Below, piece after piece: positions 33,630-44,812 of a stretch of DNA of 64,000 nucleotides; the first letter of the stretch is position 1, and every line of letters starts with the position of its first letter. Made by a program: the position numbers and the translations under genes. The notes below the pieces were generated by a model. The model was not told where the DNA came from, made no database searches, and saw only the letters and a list, made by a program, of their open reading frames with translations. Origin of the DNA: Albugo candida (lineage: Eukaryota; Oomycota; Peronosporomycetes; Albuginales; Albuginaceae); assembly GCA_905220665.1 (NCBI GenBank), contig CAJNAR010000169.1, forward strand, positions 401,001-465,000, given 5' to 3'.

Positions 33630-33692
33630 TATATAAACGGAATCGATTCACAGTAACTTAACACAGTCACATGTTATAAACCATCTAACGCG
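33630..33692. promoter_or_regulatory. 63-bp bidirectional promoter LSM6 / DDX42
   Basis: Only 63 bp lie between two divergent start codons, so both genes must use overlapping core promoters and very short leaders. The stretch is AT-rich, including TATATAAACGG directly beside the LSM6 ATG. No further motif identified. Confidence 0.45.
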
Positions 33693-35942
33693 ATGAGCCT
33701 CGATGAAGCTTATCTTCTTGCTAAACGGCGAAAAGCGCGTGGTATTCCATCATACTTCGATGAGGATGAGGAAGAAGATCTACTGGACAACACAGAAGAC
33801 TCGTATAAAGATGAAAAGGAACAAAACGACGAAGTAGACCCACTGGATGCATTTATGGTCGACATTGATGCTCAGGTCACACAGCAAGCGAACACAATTT
33901 CATCCATCGCAAAGGTACATACGGCGACAAAGAATAGTGATATTACTTCGAAATCTGACTTTTGTATCGTTTACGTAGCCTCAGGTTTTGGATGAGGAAG
34001 AAAAAGAGCATGAAAACTACGTCGTAGAAGCGTATCATGTAAGCGAGTAGATGGAGTCTATCATTGGAATTATTGTGATGTCGTTCGAATTGTACAGAAT
34101 CGAGAAAAAATGCATTATCACGACGATAAGCAAGCACAAGACTCGGATGAAGAAGTGTATGCTGCTGCCAAGGCCATCGACAGCAAAAGCACAGCCTTTG
34201 AAGAAGATATCAGCAATTTCAGACTACAAATGGAAGTCTTGCAGGCGTTAGATCATACGAAAATTGAATATGAATCTTTTGAGAAAAGCTTTTACACACC
34301 GGCTGATGAAGTCGCCTCCATGTCGATAGAACAAGTGAAAACGCTACGAAATGAGCTACAACTCCAAGTAGAAGGAGATCAAGTACCAAATCCGATTCAA
34401 TCCTTCATGCAGCTCAAGCTTGATCGAAAAATGCTCAATTTGTTGATGAAATTGGGACTTGAAGCACCTACAGCTATTCAGGCACAAACGTTTCCAGTCG
34501 CGTTATCTGGTCGTGATATGATTGGAATTGCTAAAACCGGATCAGGAAAAACGCTGGCTTTCACGATACCAATGATATGGCATGTGATGGATCAAAGAGA
34601 GCTGTCGAAAGGCGAAGGACCGATTGCAATTGTCATTTCTCCAACACGAGAACTCGCTCATCAGATTTATACACAAGTGAAAATGTTTACCAAACTCTAT
34701 GGTGCTGAATGTGTTGCAGTGTATGGTGGCGTAGGCAAGTGGGAGCAAGTACAAGCTCTACGCAAAGGCGCCGAAGTACTGATTGCGACCCCCGGACGTC
34801 TGATTGAGTTGATACGGAAAAAGACAATTCGAACGAATCGTGTGACATTCGTCGTACTTGATGAAGCAGATCGAATGTTTGAATTAGGCTTCGAGTCCCA
34901 GCTCCGCAGCATGCTAGGCCAACTTCGACCAGATCGACAAAGCCTGTTATTCTCTGCCACTTTCCGTCCTCGAATTGAGCAATTGGCACGTGCGATTTTG
35001 ACCAAACCGATCAAAGTCACTGTTGGAAAAGCTGGACAAGCGAATGAAGTGATCTCACAGATTCCAATTGTTTTGTTGAATCATGGGAAAAAATGGGAAT
35101 GGCTGATGAAACATCTCGAAGGAATCGTTGCTCAAGGCCGAGTTTTGATATTTGCCAACAGTAAAGTCGGCTGTGAGGAACTGAGTAAGAATTTGGACGC
35201 AATGCACTATCGATGTTGTCTTCTGCACGGAGACAAAAGTCAATACGACCGATCAAGCGCGTTGGCCGATTTTAAAAGCGGAAAGTGTTCCGTAATGGTC
35301 GCAACGGATGTGGCTGCGCGTGGACTCGACATTCGGGACGTGAAAACAGTGGTCAACTACGACGTGGCCAAAAACATTGATATTCATGTGCATCGAATTG
35401 GCCGAACTGGTCGCATGGGAGTGGATGGGTTCGAGCCTGGCGTTGCATACACATTGATTACGCACAAAGAAATGCAGTTTGCGGGACAATTAGTTTGTAA
35501 TATGGATACTGCAGGTCAGCCAGTGTCGGCTGAATTGCTCGCCATCGCTGAGCGTGATCCAGGCTTTAACAGAGGGAAAAGGAAGCGTTTACCTTCTTCA
35601 GAGAGATCGAGGTGTCATGAAGATGACGGCGACGGCGACGGTGAAGATCGACAAGAAATGGAGCGGTGGACAGCAAATCGACGCAAGACTGTGGCTGACA
35701 GACGTAAAGGTCTTGGTTTTCATTCTGCAGGAGGCAATGGCAACAGCTCTTCCTCACGTCCTGGTTTGCTGTACTCTTCATTTGTCAAAGCATCCACTAC
35801 AGCCACTCTACGAGCTGCAGGCGACGAGTCAACAGGAAGCAACGAGACAGCGCACAAATCAAATGGCTCCCAGCAAAGTGAGTTGAATAAACGATCGACA
35901 GACAATGCAAAGCCCACCTCACGACGCTCTAGATTCTGCTAA
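33693..35942 (+). CDS. DDX42: DEAD-box RNA helicase, DDX42-like, 708 aa
   Basis: Exons 33693-33914, 33979-34038 and 34098-35942, with 64- and 59-nt GT-AG introns. All helicase motifs are present: Q motif APTAIQAQ, AKTGSGKT, PTRELA, TPGR, VLDEADRMF, SAT, VLIFANSK, ATDVAARGLDI and HRIGRTGR. The N-terminal part (acidic EDEEEDLLD, then DPLDAFM and YESFEKSFY) and the overall layout match DDX42 and, more distantly, DDX46/Prp5. The C-terminus has GFNRGKRKR, RRKGLGFHS, then a Ser/Asn-rich tail ending RRSRFC. A nuclear ATP-dependent helicase tied to the SF3b/U2 snRNP step of splicing in other organisms. Assignment to DDX42 over other subfamilies is fairly sure. Confidence 0.92.
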
Positions 35943-36192
35943 GGCGGTGAGATGCTTTCTAATAAAAAGGTCAGAAGCCGACCTCGTCACTTCAGCCCGG
36001 CCTTCAGGTCGCTCTAACGGTAAAAGTCTTCGACGTTCGTAGCACTGATAACTCCATTACATATCAAATCATCGGCGTTCTTGAACCATTTTTTGTCTGC
36101 TTCTTCGATCAGGTTGCACTGAACACATATGTCTTATATTGCATTTATTACAACAATGCAGACATTTACAGCTTGACCATACAACATTGACT
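35943..36192. other. Convergent 3' intergenic region
   Basis: 250 bp between the convergent stops of the DDX42-like and SAPS genes. It includes a possible AATAAA-type element at about 35961 and a short imperfect GC-rich palindromic patch near 35975-36015. I see no gene. Confidence 0.4.
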
Positions 36193-38790
36193 CTACGTGG
36201 TCTGATCATCGTCATCGTGATCGATCGTTGCTTCACGCGTTTCCACGACTAGATCATCTGTGTCAATGGAGTCGGAGTGCCCATCTTCAAGGCATACTTC
36301 CTGCGGAATCTCCCTCTCAACGTCTTCTACATCTACGTCGTTGTTTGCCATATCTTCGACCTCGTGGACACTACTGTCATCGTCGCTAATCTCAGTTGGA
36401 ATTGGTATATTGTACATCTCGGGCTGGAACTGATCAAAAGCGGCCGAAAAGGTTGCATTATGCTCAAATCTTGCCCAATGATCCGTATCACTTGGAGCCG
36501 CCCATTCTGTCGCGTCGTTATGCACCGCCGAAGAAGTTTGAAGGTTCGAATTGGCGCTTTGTGCTGCGTAATTTGTAAAGCAATGGTCGTCTTCATCTTC
36601 ATCGCTGCTACTGCTGTCGTCCACAGACGGAGGTATTATCAATGTCGCGCTTGTTCCGTTATAATCGTACTCATTCTCGAGTGTAGTGGAACCCGGTATG
36701 TACTCAGCCTGCCCGAGCATTTCCGTGAATTCCTCGTTCAGACAGTCTTGATGAAATTCCTCTAAAGCATTCAGCCCTTGTCCAATGAAAGCAACACCAC
36801 CACCTAACGGATGGCGATCCTGCTCAATCTTTGCAAGAAGATGTTCTTGCACGAACGCATCCCATCTTACCCAAGAATCCTGGTCTTCTTTGAGCATCTC
36901 TAAAATGACTTGAGCACGAGATCTTTCTTTCTCCTCGGCACACTCATCCTCGCTCTCATATGTCAGTGATACGATGACCTGGCAGATGCGAGTTAGATGT
37001 CCCATGTAGCCGAAGGAAAACACACGAGTTTTATCCTCCAAGTGTCTCTGATTCTGTTCAAATGCTTCCAGCACACGTGGTAAAAGCCGAGCGTCCTTAA
37101 TGAGAGAAGAGAGTAATTCTGTACTGGCGCTTTCCAATATACCAACGACGATGCTTTCTACTTCTGCGTGTAAGAAAGTCACAGACTCGAACTGGAAAAA
37201 TAGATCTAAACAAGTCCCAGCTACATTCTGGACGTCCAATTAGTCATTTTCAACGGAATGTAAGGGCAAAGCATTGTATACCTCTCGAGATAGGGCAGCA
37301 TCAACTTGATAATACTTTGAGTGCAGCAAATACACAATCAAATTCACTAGTTTGATTCTGTGGAGTCCAAGTCGAGGAACCAGTTGATGTTGTTGGTTCC
37401 ATACAAAACCTGCGTCAAAGTGCTCGCCACGTAATGTGGCTGTGATATGAGATAAACGAGATAACGTCAATGTGACTACGGCAGGTGAGTCGTCTGTGGC
37501 AATATACTGCGAGTTGGCATGACGCGATAGTAATACATCGAGAACTGAGAGTGCTGCTGTCACTGCAGAGCCCGCAGATTTCGAGATAGGCTTCTCTGGT
37601 ATCGCGATATCAACAATTCGCTCGACTATTTCCTTGCATTCGAGGTACTTGAGCAAAATACTCTGAGCCTGTCTAGATTCAGCTGCAGTTGGTGATGACG
37701 CCGGATTCTGCTCTATACGTCTATCGCAATGGATGATGTCGATCATGATATCTGAAGTATGTTTATGCATGTCACTGATGATTGCTTCTTCACCTTCTTC
37801 TGCTACCATCAGATTTGTTACCAGTAAATCAATAACGTGTGTATCTTGATGCCAAACAAGAGTCTTTGACATCGATGAAGATGCCGCAACGCCGCCTTTA
37901 TCGTCTTCGATTCCTTCCCACGGATCTCGAGGTCCCGCCATTGACATTCCAGCAAACTCCATTGCATCTTCCATCAATTCTACCAACAAAATATTCGGTC
38001 AGATTTCGATCAGCTGGTAATACAGTATCGGTAACGTTACCCATAGGGTAAGGCTGCAGCATTCGTTTGAAAAGCTCTGCAATAGAAAAGCACCCTACAT
38101 GCTGATTGAAAGCATGTAGTAGCTTGTCAGCATTGTTGTTGATGTAATCTGTCATCTTCTGCGATTTACGTGCCATTAATATGGTAGTCACCTACACAAG
38201 TACGACTGTTATTGATCTCTCCGCGCTGATTGCCCTTATGAACGCCCACTTTTTCAAAGTATCCGGCCAGACGTGCATCTAACGCTCCTGGAGGGTCCAG
38301 GAAGCTGAAAAGGGATTCAATGAGTTGATCATCTCCAGTTGTGACAATTGTCGTCAAAATGGATTCGACATCGCAACAAATTACTTCGCAGCTCATGTAT
38401 GGATACTTGAAAGTACGCAGAACATCACTTGAATCACTCGGACTTGTTGAAATGTATTTTATCATTTCACGAACAGACTCCTCACGCGAAAGACTAACAA
38501 AAACCAAGTCTTAATGCGTTTGTGAGCTCTGACTTTGTGTGAACATTACAAATCGATGAGAAGCTGATTTCGCGCTTTGACCTCTTGCAGTAAATCGTCT
38601 TCCTGGAGCACTTGTTGCAATGTGAATTCTTCTCTCTCCAAAAGCTCATTAAGAGGACTAAAGCGTACGAACGTCACAAAGCGATCATTAACGATAGAAG
38701 CAGATGAGTAGAGTACCTCGACACGTCAAATAATGAGTTTGCATTCGACCAAACGCTCATATCATCAGAAAGCGCTGCGAAAAAAGACAT
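36193..38790 (-). CDS. SAPS-family PP6 phosphatase regulatory subunit, 769 aa
   Basis: Exons 38717-38790, 38550-38657, 38250-38493, 38041-38191, 37282-37979 and 36193-37227; five GT-AG introns of 54-61 nt keep frame (2310 nt). The product tracks the SAPS (Sit4-associated protein) domain: VLQEDDLLQEVKARNQLLIDFL, FKYPYMSCEVICCDV, LFSFLDPPG, ARLAGYFEKV, KMTDYINNN, SLSHITATLRG and CLDLFFQFES...FLHAEVE. The C-terminal 150 residues are acidic with EDEDD, and may be disordered. SAPS proteins recruit the PP6/Sit4 catalytic subunit and set its targets in the cell cycle, TOR and DNA-damage responses. An apparent in-frame stop near 37240 disappears when the fifth intron is spliced. Head-to-head with the AIMP-like gene. 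Confidence 0.93.
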
Positions 38791-39135
38791 TTTATAGTGT
38801 GTAGTTGAGCTGCTTGCAATAGCACTTTGTCAGTCAAAATCTTCGCTTCTCAAGTGACTGGCAGTGCAGCTAGCTTGATTATCGAGAAATTAACAATGAT
38901 ATGAATGGATGTAGCAAAATTTAGTATCGAATCTTCAAAGCTCAATACGATTCAGGCGCTGTAGCGACAAGATGCAACCGATAATCGCTTTGGTTTCCTT
39001 CTTTGTTGTCTGGACGATACAAAGGAATGCGGTGAAGTGGGTCACACTCAACTCGGTTGATGGTGTAGACTTTGCACATCAACTTTGTGATGTAAAAACA
39101 CTATTATTTACCGCTTTCTGCCAACCGAATCATTT
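38791..39135. promoter_or_regulatory. Divergent intergenic region, SAPS / GST-C protein
   Basis: 345 bp between two divergent starts. An alternative plus-strand frame from ATG 38972 overlaps the next gene in another frame and shows no protein-like features. No specific promoter motif can be defended. Confidence 0.35.
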
Positions 39136-39690
39136 ATGTCGCTTTCACTCGATCAGTCAGATACGGCAACATATCTGCGCTTTGTGGCACGTTTTTGCGG
39201 TGTAAGCACTAATTCTGCATCATTCGGACCGATTCGTCTTCGTTTGGGGAAAACAGAGACATTTGAATGCAATACAATCATTCGATTTTTCGCTCGGCAG
39301 TCGGAGCGAGAGGCTGAATTGTACGGAAAAGATGCTCTGGAGAAAGCGAGCACGTCCATGTGGCTGGAGAGATCATACAGATTGAATAGTGCAACGGAGA
39401 AAGAGATCAATGAATTCTTGGAAGAGCTTGATGCATTGCTGGCGTGTAGAACATATTTTGTCGCCGATCGAGTCACACTTGCAGATGCAGTACTGTTCTA
39501 TGCCTTGTACCCTCTTGTCAAGAAATACTGTGCTGGAGAAAACAGAAAAGGTAACATTAAAGAAATGGAGGAAAGATATCTGCACATCATTCGCTGGTTT
39601 GATCAGATCCAGCACACGGTCGGTGTTCAGGGCTTTGCATCTAGAGAAGTCATACAATTCAAGCACAAAGCTATTTCATCGCTAATGTAG
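39136..39690 (+). CDS. GST C-terminal-domain protein, AIMP/EEF1E1-like, 184 aa
   Basis: Single exon. The N-terminal 60-70 residues resemble a reduced beta domain (IRLRLGKTETFECNTIIRFFAR). Residues about 70-165 form a helical GST-C fold: the LERSYRLNSATEKEINEFLEEL helix, ACRTYFVADRVTLADAVLFYAL with the N-cap Asp-Ala motif of the family, and YLHIIRWFDQIQHTVG. This pattern is used by EEF1E1/AIMP3, AIMP2 and N-terminal extensions of aminoacyl-tRNA synthetases to assemble multi-synthetase complexes. No catalytic GST motif is visible, so an adaptor role in translation is more likely than detoxification. Which partner it binds cannot be told from sequence. ATG 39136 fits the domain start. The Kelch gene follows 116 bp downstream on the same strand. 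Confidence 0.75.
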   Translation: MSLSLDQSDTATYLRFVARFCGVSTNSASFGPIRLRLGKTETFECNTIIRFFARQSEREAELYGKDALEKASTSMWLERSYRLNSATEKEINEFLEELDALLACRTYFVADRVTLADAVLFYALYPLVKKYCAGENRKGNIKEMEERYLHIIRWFDQIQHTVGVQGFASREVIQFKHKAISSLM

Positions 39691-39806
39691 TCAAATAATA
39701 CATCTGCTATACTCTTTCCAGTCATGTCTCCATGTACCTAACTCTCTGCTGATACATGAATTCCTAAATTGAGAACCGTTTCGGTATCAAAGGGCACGTG
39801 GAGGTA

Positions 39807-41063
39807 ATGGCTCAATTTGATCTAGGAAGCGAGCATTTACCCAATTCATTGCACAATGCACACGAGAAAAGTACTTGCGATGCCTCTAACGATCCCGTTT
39901 CTTGTTTGAAACAGATATTGCTCCGCTGGTCCTTCCCAAAGTTCAATGGAACTGGTCCCTCTTCTCGAGGTGGACACTCCGCTGTCTTAATTGACGAATT
40001 TCTTCTACTTTTTGGAGGGCAGTATCTCGGTCCAAATGGAAAGTTTGTGTATTTGAACGACTTGCATTGTTTAAACTTGACGACATCGACATGGGAGGCA
40101 TCAAACGGTCTCAATATTCCGAACGCGCCAGCACCGCGCTACTTCCACTCTGCAACAGTGATGTTCTCTGCTAAATCACAACGTCCGACAATGTATCTTT
40201 TCGGTGGAAAAGGTGAAGGTAACACTATCCATCGCGACATGTTTTCGTTCGATTTAATTGAACGTAAGTGGACTGAAGTGCAATGGACAGGACAGACCCC
40301 AAAGGCTCGATTCGGACACAGTGCGTGTGGCATCAAGGATTCCTCCAAGCTATTGATATTTGGTGGCTGGGATGGTAAATTCTCAATGAATGACGCATGG
40401 ATTTTTGACACAGTCCATTTAGTGTGGACGTATGTCGAAGCGAGTGGACCGATTCCAAGCCCACGGCAGAATCACTCGATGATTGCTGTTCAAAGCACAC
40501 GCACACTATTACTATTTGGTGGATACACCGTCACGGGAGAAGATCTACCAGCCTTTAATCGTGATGTCTACACTCTCGACACTGATACAAATACTTGGTC
40601 ACGACCTCGACTAACTGGTGAGCCTCCGATTGGAACTTTTGGCCAAACAATTTGTTGTATCGGCGACTATGTCATAACTGTAGGCGGATGGTACGGCATG
40701 GATGACTGTGCTCTATTTACTGGCGATCGACAGGTCAGAGAAATTAAAAAAAATATCAAAATGGACGATGAGGCAATGAACAGATTGAAACGATCACAAG
40801 AAGGTTCAAATGAAAGCGCATCTGACGATGGTCTATCTCACAAAAAACGATTAGAATTGACGCTACGTCAAAAGTGTGATAATGTCCGCGCACTGAACAT
40901 TCCTGCGATGCGATGGCAGCGGGTTACGAGTCGAGGAAAAGCAGTCGGTAATCGATACGGACACTCATGTACAGTTGTAGGACCTCATCTCTTCTTCTTT
41001 GGAGGATGGGATGGAGCATTTGCATTGAATCAGCTCGTTGTTGCCGAACTTGAATTCAAGTGA
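39807..41063 (+). CDS. Kelch-repeat beta-propeller protein, 418 aa
   Basis: Start at ATG 39807 (frame also open to GTG 39798). Repeated Kelch units with the double-Gly plus distant Trp pattern: SSRGGHSAVLIDEFLLLFGG, YFHSATVMF...YLFGGKG, KARFGHSACG...LLIFGGWDG, RQNHSMIAV...LLLFGGY, FGQTICC...VITVGGWYG and a last blade NRYGHSCTVVGPHLFFFGG. Six blades suffice for a closed propeller. A charged insertion of about 60 residues (KRSQEGSNESASDDG) splits blades five and six. No BTB, F-box or other domain. Such proteins are scaffolds in cytoskeleton or ubiquitin pathways; the specific role is unknown. The stop faces the IFT121 stop 89 bp away. Confidence 0.9.
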   Translation: MAQFDLGSEHLPNSLHNAHEKSTCDASNDPVSCLKQILLRWSFPKFNGTGPSSRGGHSAVLIDEFLLLFGGQYLGPNGKFVYLNDLHCLNLTTSTWEASNGLNIPNAPAPRYFHSATVMFSAKSQRPTMYLFGGKGEGNTIHRDMFSFDLIERKWTEVQWTGQTPKARFGHSACGIKDSSKLLIFGGWDGKFSMNDAWIFDTVHLVWTYVEASGPIPSPRQNHSMIAVQSTRTLLLFGGYTVTGEDLPAFNRDVYTLDTDTNTWSRPRLTGEPPIGTFGQTICCIGDYVITVGGWYGMDDCALFTGDRQVREIKKNIKMDDEAMNRLKRSQEGSNESASDDGLSHKKRLELTLRQKCDNVRALNIPAMRWQRVTSRGKAVGNRYGHSCTVVGPHLFFFGGWDGAFALNQLVVAELEFK

Positions 41064-41152
41064 TAGAATCAAACTGTAGCACTGCACGCCACAGCTATTA
41101 CAGCGTTGTTCTTTTAGTCTCTTGCTTACATTCAGACGATAAACGCTACCAA

Positions 41153-44100
41153 TTAAAAAAACGAGTGGCATAAAGCACACGTATTCCGCTCACGCAGTTC
41201 CTGTTCCAAAGTATAGTGCTTGCACGTTCTACATGAAACAGCACGTTGCTCAAGGATTGAAGCTCCTGTCACCATACACACGACAAACGTTCGCGCGCAA
41301 TTATTGCATCGATACTCCCAGTCCTTCACATAAGAATGGCAGTAAGGGCACTCCTTTGGACGTGTCGTGGGATCCACCGGACGATTTTTGATAAAGATAT
41401 CGAGTGCCAACACTCTGATTTGTTCCCTTATTTTTTCAGGTATGCTCGTGTCATTTTCCAATTTGATAAAAGCCCGAGAACATTGATCATAATACTTCGT
41501 TTGCAAAGAAGTCAAAGCAATGAGTGAATAGATCTCGCGATTCTCCAAAATGTCATCATAAGAGGCAAGCTTGGTACTCGTACGAAAAGCACGTTCCGTT
41601 TCATTTGTGTATAGCTGGCGATGCGCTAACAGAAACAGATGATACGCTTCTGCTCCACGCCATGGATTGTCCAGTATTCGATTCTCGCCAGTCGCTGCGT
41701 CGTATTGCACAAGCGACTCCAAGGTTTGCGCTGTTACTTGCGCTTTGGTTGCATTTGTGTCGAGTAATTGATTCCGCATTCGATCGACTTCGAGTGCTGC
41801 AAGGACAAGTAATTTCTTCGCTTTCAGAGGATGGCGAGCAATTTGTTTGGCCAAAGTACCGAGCAAAACAGCGGCTTCCGATGATTTATTGGCTCGACGG
41901 TATAGTTCGATCGCTTGTATCATTTTCCCATTCGATGTCAGATGTGTCGCGTATTTGAGAAGCACTTTTTCGATCTCTGGAAAATTGTGATCTTCTGCAA
42001 GTGCTACAGCACGTTCCCATTCATTCAGTAAAACACAGACATCAATTGCGCTGTTGATATCATTAAGGCGTAGATAAACATCGACCGCGGAATCGCAAAG
42101 ACCCGCACGAGCAAACTTTACAGCCATTTCACGTAGCACCTCCCCATCTTGTGGTAGATCCTGGACTAAAAGCTCCAACTGATTATAATTCCCCAGTTTA
42201 TAAAAACAACGCGCAAGTGCGACTGTATTTCTGGATTGCATGAAATATCGAATTGCTTTTTCCCACTGTTGACGTTCCGCATAATGCTCCCCGATCATAT
42301 TATAAGCATCTAATAGCTCTTTGTCATTGCCTTCTGGATTTTTAGACTGCAAAAGTTGGACAACACGAAACCAATCGCCAAGTCGCTGTCGAAGTTCGAT
42401 TGCTAAATCCTTGCGATCTATTTTACGATATAACGCCTCGGCTTCATCGAATTGGTGAAAGTATGCGGCGACTTCCGCCCGTTGTTTGACTTTGTCATTC
42501 AACAGATGCAGGCGTTTAACATATTGTATTCCCATGTAGTCGAGACTTTTGATGAAACCACGTTGTGCCATAGAAAAATCCAGATGCGACAATGCTGTTT
42601 CCGCAAGAAGGGACCAAAGACGAGGATGCGGATGCGTCTGTATGTAATCACAAGCTTCCTGCAGCCCAGAATTTTCGAGTATATCGCGTGCATCACGAAG
42701 CGATCGCGTTTCAAAATCCATCACCATAGACTTTTCTGGCTGCTCTGGATTAGCAAGAATGTCGTCCAAAAGAGCCGCTCTTACTTGTAACGAAGTAAAG
42801 CTGCACAAATATCCGGATGAAGGAACTGGTTCTTCAGGTTCTGATCCGCCAAATATATGCATTCGCGCTTTTTCCATCACCACAAAAAGTTCCGGATTAT
42901 CGTCCGCCCACTTCATGTCCCAAGTGTCTTTTTTCTCAAAATCCATCATTTTACCTCGAACCGCACTCAAGTCTCCAGGCTGCCCGACCTCCATTATGGT
43001 CATAATCCCATTGATATCAATCACACACAATCTCGTCGAATTGCAATTTAGTGAGAGCATTTGGGGGCGGCAGTTCACAATGTACTTCATTTCTAGTGAA
43101 ATATGAGGCAATGTAAAGCACAAAATGAAACCACTAGCCCTTGCAATCATGATCCAGGTTTCAGAAGCACAAATGGCACAGATAGGGTCTTCAAGATGCC
43201 GCGGAGTATACCGAAAGCAATGCAGATCGCTTCCCTGTGTATCCTCCACGTAGAATATCTTTTCGCGAGTGACATCAGCAGACTGGAAAATGTCAGACAT
43301 TTCAAGTGTATGCTCTGCTAATGACTCCTTTCTATAAGCATTACTACTAGAATTCCCTACGGAAAGCCCAGAAAGTTTGGAATTCGATGTTCGATACTGC
43401 CAGACGTAGATCACATCCTCCGATGCAGCAACAACATGTCGTGAGGTCATTGCAATGAATCGAGGTTCAAAGACAAGTTGTTTCGTTTCAATTGGGGAAC
43501 CGATTGTGTCACACAGAGTCAAAACGCATAGAATTCGCTCCGTTGACTCCTTTTGAACAGGCATTTCTTTCGTTGGATCGATATTCTCTGACACGTCTTC
43601 GTCCTGACGTTTTGACACAAGTACACAGTTCTCTCCTCCGGCGTGTATTTGCATCAAGTCTTTGACGAGTTTATTATAGCGTTCTCCAGTGTTGGCGTTC
43701 CAAAAAATTATGACATTTTCTACTTGATCGACCCGATTGTAAGTGTAAACAACCGTGTCAGAATAGTATCCCCATTTGTATGCTGGACGTATGTTTGCAA
43801 AATAAATGTGCGATCCAACAGCCAGACAGACTCGCAAACCACTTCCTTCCCATGCTAGAGCCTCAATTCTACTTCCAGGAACCCGGAGAGATCGAAGATG
43901 CTGTCCAAAAGGATCATAGAATTGTACAACATTATATTCCAAAGCTGTAGAATCCTTATTTTTGTCACTTGTACCATACTGCGTCCCGGCTAAGGCTATC
44001 ACGGTACCATCATTATTCCATTTACACTGAGTCAATTCCATTCCAGTATCAATCAGAACTGCATTCTCATCAAAACGACCCCGCGTTATTTGAACTTTTC

Positions 44101-44812
44101 CATCACGAAATGCGACCGCTAGAGTCGGAGCATCATCAGTAACGTGGCCTTCACATCCGTCGTACCAGTGTAATCCAACGATGCAATTGTCAGGCCCTGC
44201 GGATGTTTTACCTTCCAAAGCGTATAGTGTAAGGTTGCTTATCTTGTTCCCGTGAGCATCATGTACCGTTATTTCACCACTCGCAGTAACAAACACAATT
44301 ATTTTCCCATCGGGAGACCATTCCACTAACATCAGCTCTGTTTTCATCTCTTTGCCCCACAACCGACTTCCATCAACGGATCCGACAATCACTGCTCCAT
44401 CTTCGTATGCGATGCAAATCTTTTTCCCATCACTCGACCATTTCATATCTCTAACAATACTTTTGTTCCGATTATTTACCATTTCTTCGTACCAGATACC
44501 GCGATGCAATGCCCATACTATAATCAATCCATTTTCGTCGCTGGTAGTGAGTTTACGATATATTGAATTCCACGTTGCGCAAACCACACTATCATGATGC
44601 CCCTCCAATGTCTGATTCATGGTTAAATTGCTCGAAGCAGCTATTCCTCGAGGACCCTTCCCATCTGTCTGAACGACAGATTCAAGTCGTAATACTTTGA
44701 GCAATCCACCCTCCCCTCCACAAACAATCCAGCCTTGATCTGAATTCCAAGAACAACAATGTATCTGCACATTATTCGGTATCGCTATCTTCTTACTGAG
44801 ATATATGAACAT
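41153..44812 (-). CDS. WDR35: Intraflagellar transport protein IFT121 (WDR35), 1219 aa
   Basis: Single exon, start set at ATG 44812 because the protein then begins MFIYLSKKIAIPNNV, matching IFT121/WDR35 N-termini. The upstream frame adds 11 residues only. Residues 1-650 carry two WD40 propellers (CCSWNSDQGWIVCGGEGGLLKVL, VCATWNSIYRKLTTSDENGLIIVW). The C-terminal half is TPR-like helices (EAEALYRKIDRKDLAIELRQRLGDW, YFMQSRNTVALARCFYKLGNY). The tail is a double zinc ribbon with CPYCHSY...CNNC and CRTC...CALC. IFT121 is a core part of IFT-A, which drives retrograde transport in cilia and flagella, so the organism should have flagellate zoospores. No break or missing segment. Confidence 0.96.
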   Translation of the reverse strand: MFIYLSKKIAIPNNVQIHCCSWNSDQGWIVCGGEGGLLKVLRLESVVQTDGKGPRGIAASSNLTMNQTLEGHHDSVVCATWNSIYRKLTTSDENGLIIVWALHRGIWYEEMVNNRNKSIVRDMKWSSDGKKICIAYEDGAVIVGSVDGSRLWGKEMKTELMLVEWSPDGKIIVFVTASGEITVHDAHGNKISNLTLYALEGKTSAGPDNCIVGLHWYDGCEGHVTDDAPTLAVAFRDGKVQITRGRFDENAVLIDTGMELTQCKWNNDGTVIALAGTQYGTSDKNKDSTALEYNVVQFYDPFGQHLRSLRVPGSRIEALAWEGSGLRVCLAVGSHIYFANIRPAYKWGYYSDTVVYTYNRVDQVENVIIFWNANTGERYNKLVKDLMQIHAGGENCVLVSKRQDEDVSENIDPTKEMPVQKESTERILCVLTLCDTIGSPIETKQLVFEPRFIAMTSRHVVAASEDVIYVWQYRTSNSKLSGLSVGNSSSNAYRKESLAEHTLEMSDIFQSADVTREKIFYVEDTQGSDLHCFRYTPRHLEDPICAICASETWIMIARASGFILCFTLPHISLEMKYIVNCRPQMLSLNCNSTRLCVIDINGIMTIMEVGQPGDLSAVRGKMMDFEKKDTWDMKWADDNPELFVVMEKARMHIFGGSEPEEPVPSSGYLCSFTSLQVRAALLDDILANPEQPEKSMVMDFETRSLRDARDILENSGLQEACDYIQTHPHPRLWSLLAETALSHLDFSMAQRGFIKSLDYMGIQYVKRLHLLNDKVKQRAEVAAYFHQFDEAEALYRKIDRKDLAIELRQRLGDWFRVVQLLQSKNPEGNDKELLDAYNMIGEHYAERQQWEKAIRYFMQSRNTVALARCFYKLGNYNQLELLVQDLPQDGEVLREMAVKFARAGLCDSAVDVYLRLNDINSAIDVCVLLNEWERAVALAEDHNFPEIEKVLLKYATHLTSNGKMIQAIELYRRANKSSEAAVLLGTLAKQIARHPLKAKKLLVLAALEVDRMRNQLLDTNATKAQVTAQTLESLVQYDAATGENRILDNPWRGAEAYHLFLLAHRQLYTNETERAFRTSTKLASYDDILENREIYSLIALTSLQTKYYDQCSRAFIKLENDTSIPEKIREQIRVLALDIFIKNRPVDPTTRPKECPYCHSYVKDWEYRCNNCARTFVVCMVTGASILEQRAVSCRTCKHYTLEQELRERNTCALCHSFF

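Noticed and set aside
35975..36015. Possible tRNA-like GC-rich stretch
   Set aside because: No cloverleaf with proper acceptor, anticodon and T-arm could be formed.
37228..37281. In-frame TAA splitting the SAPS gene in two
   Set aside because: It lies in a 54-nt GT-AG intron whose removal joins the conserved SAPS sequence.
38972..39205. Plus-strand 77-codon frame overlapping the GST-C gene start
   Set aside because: Different frame, no domain pattern, and the real gene start at 39136 is well supported.
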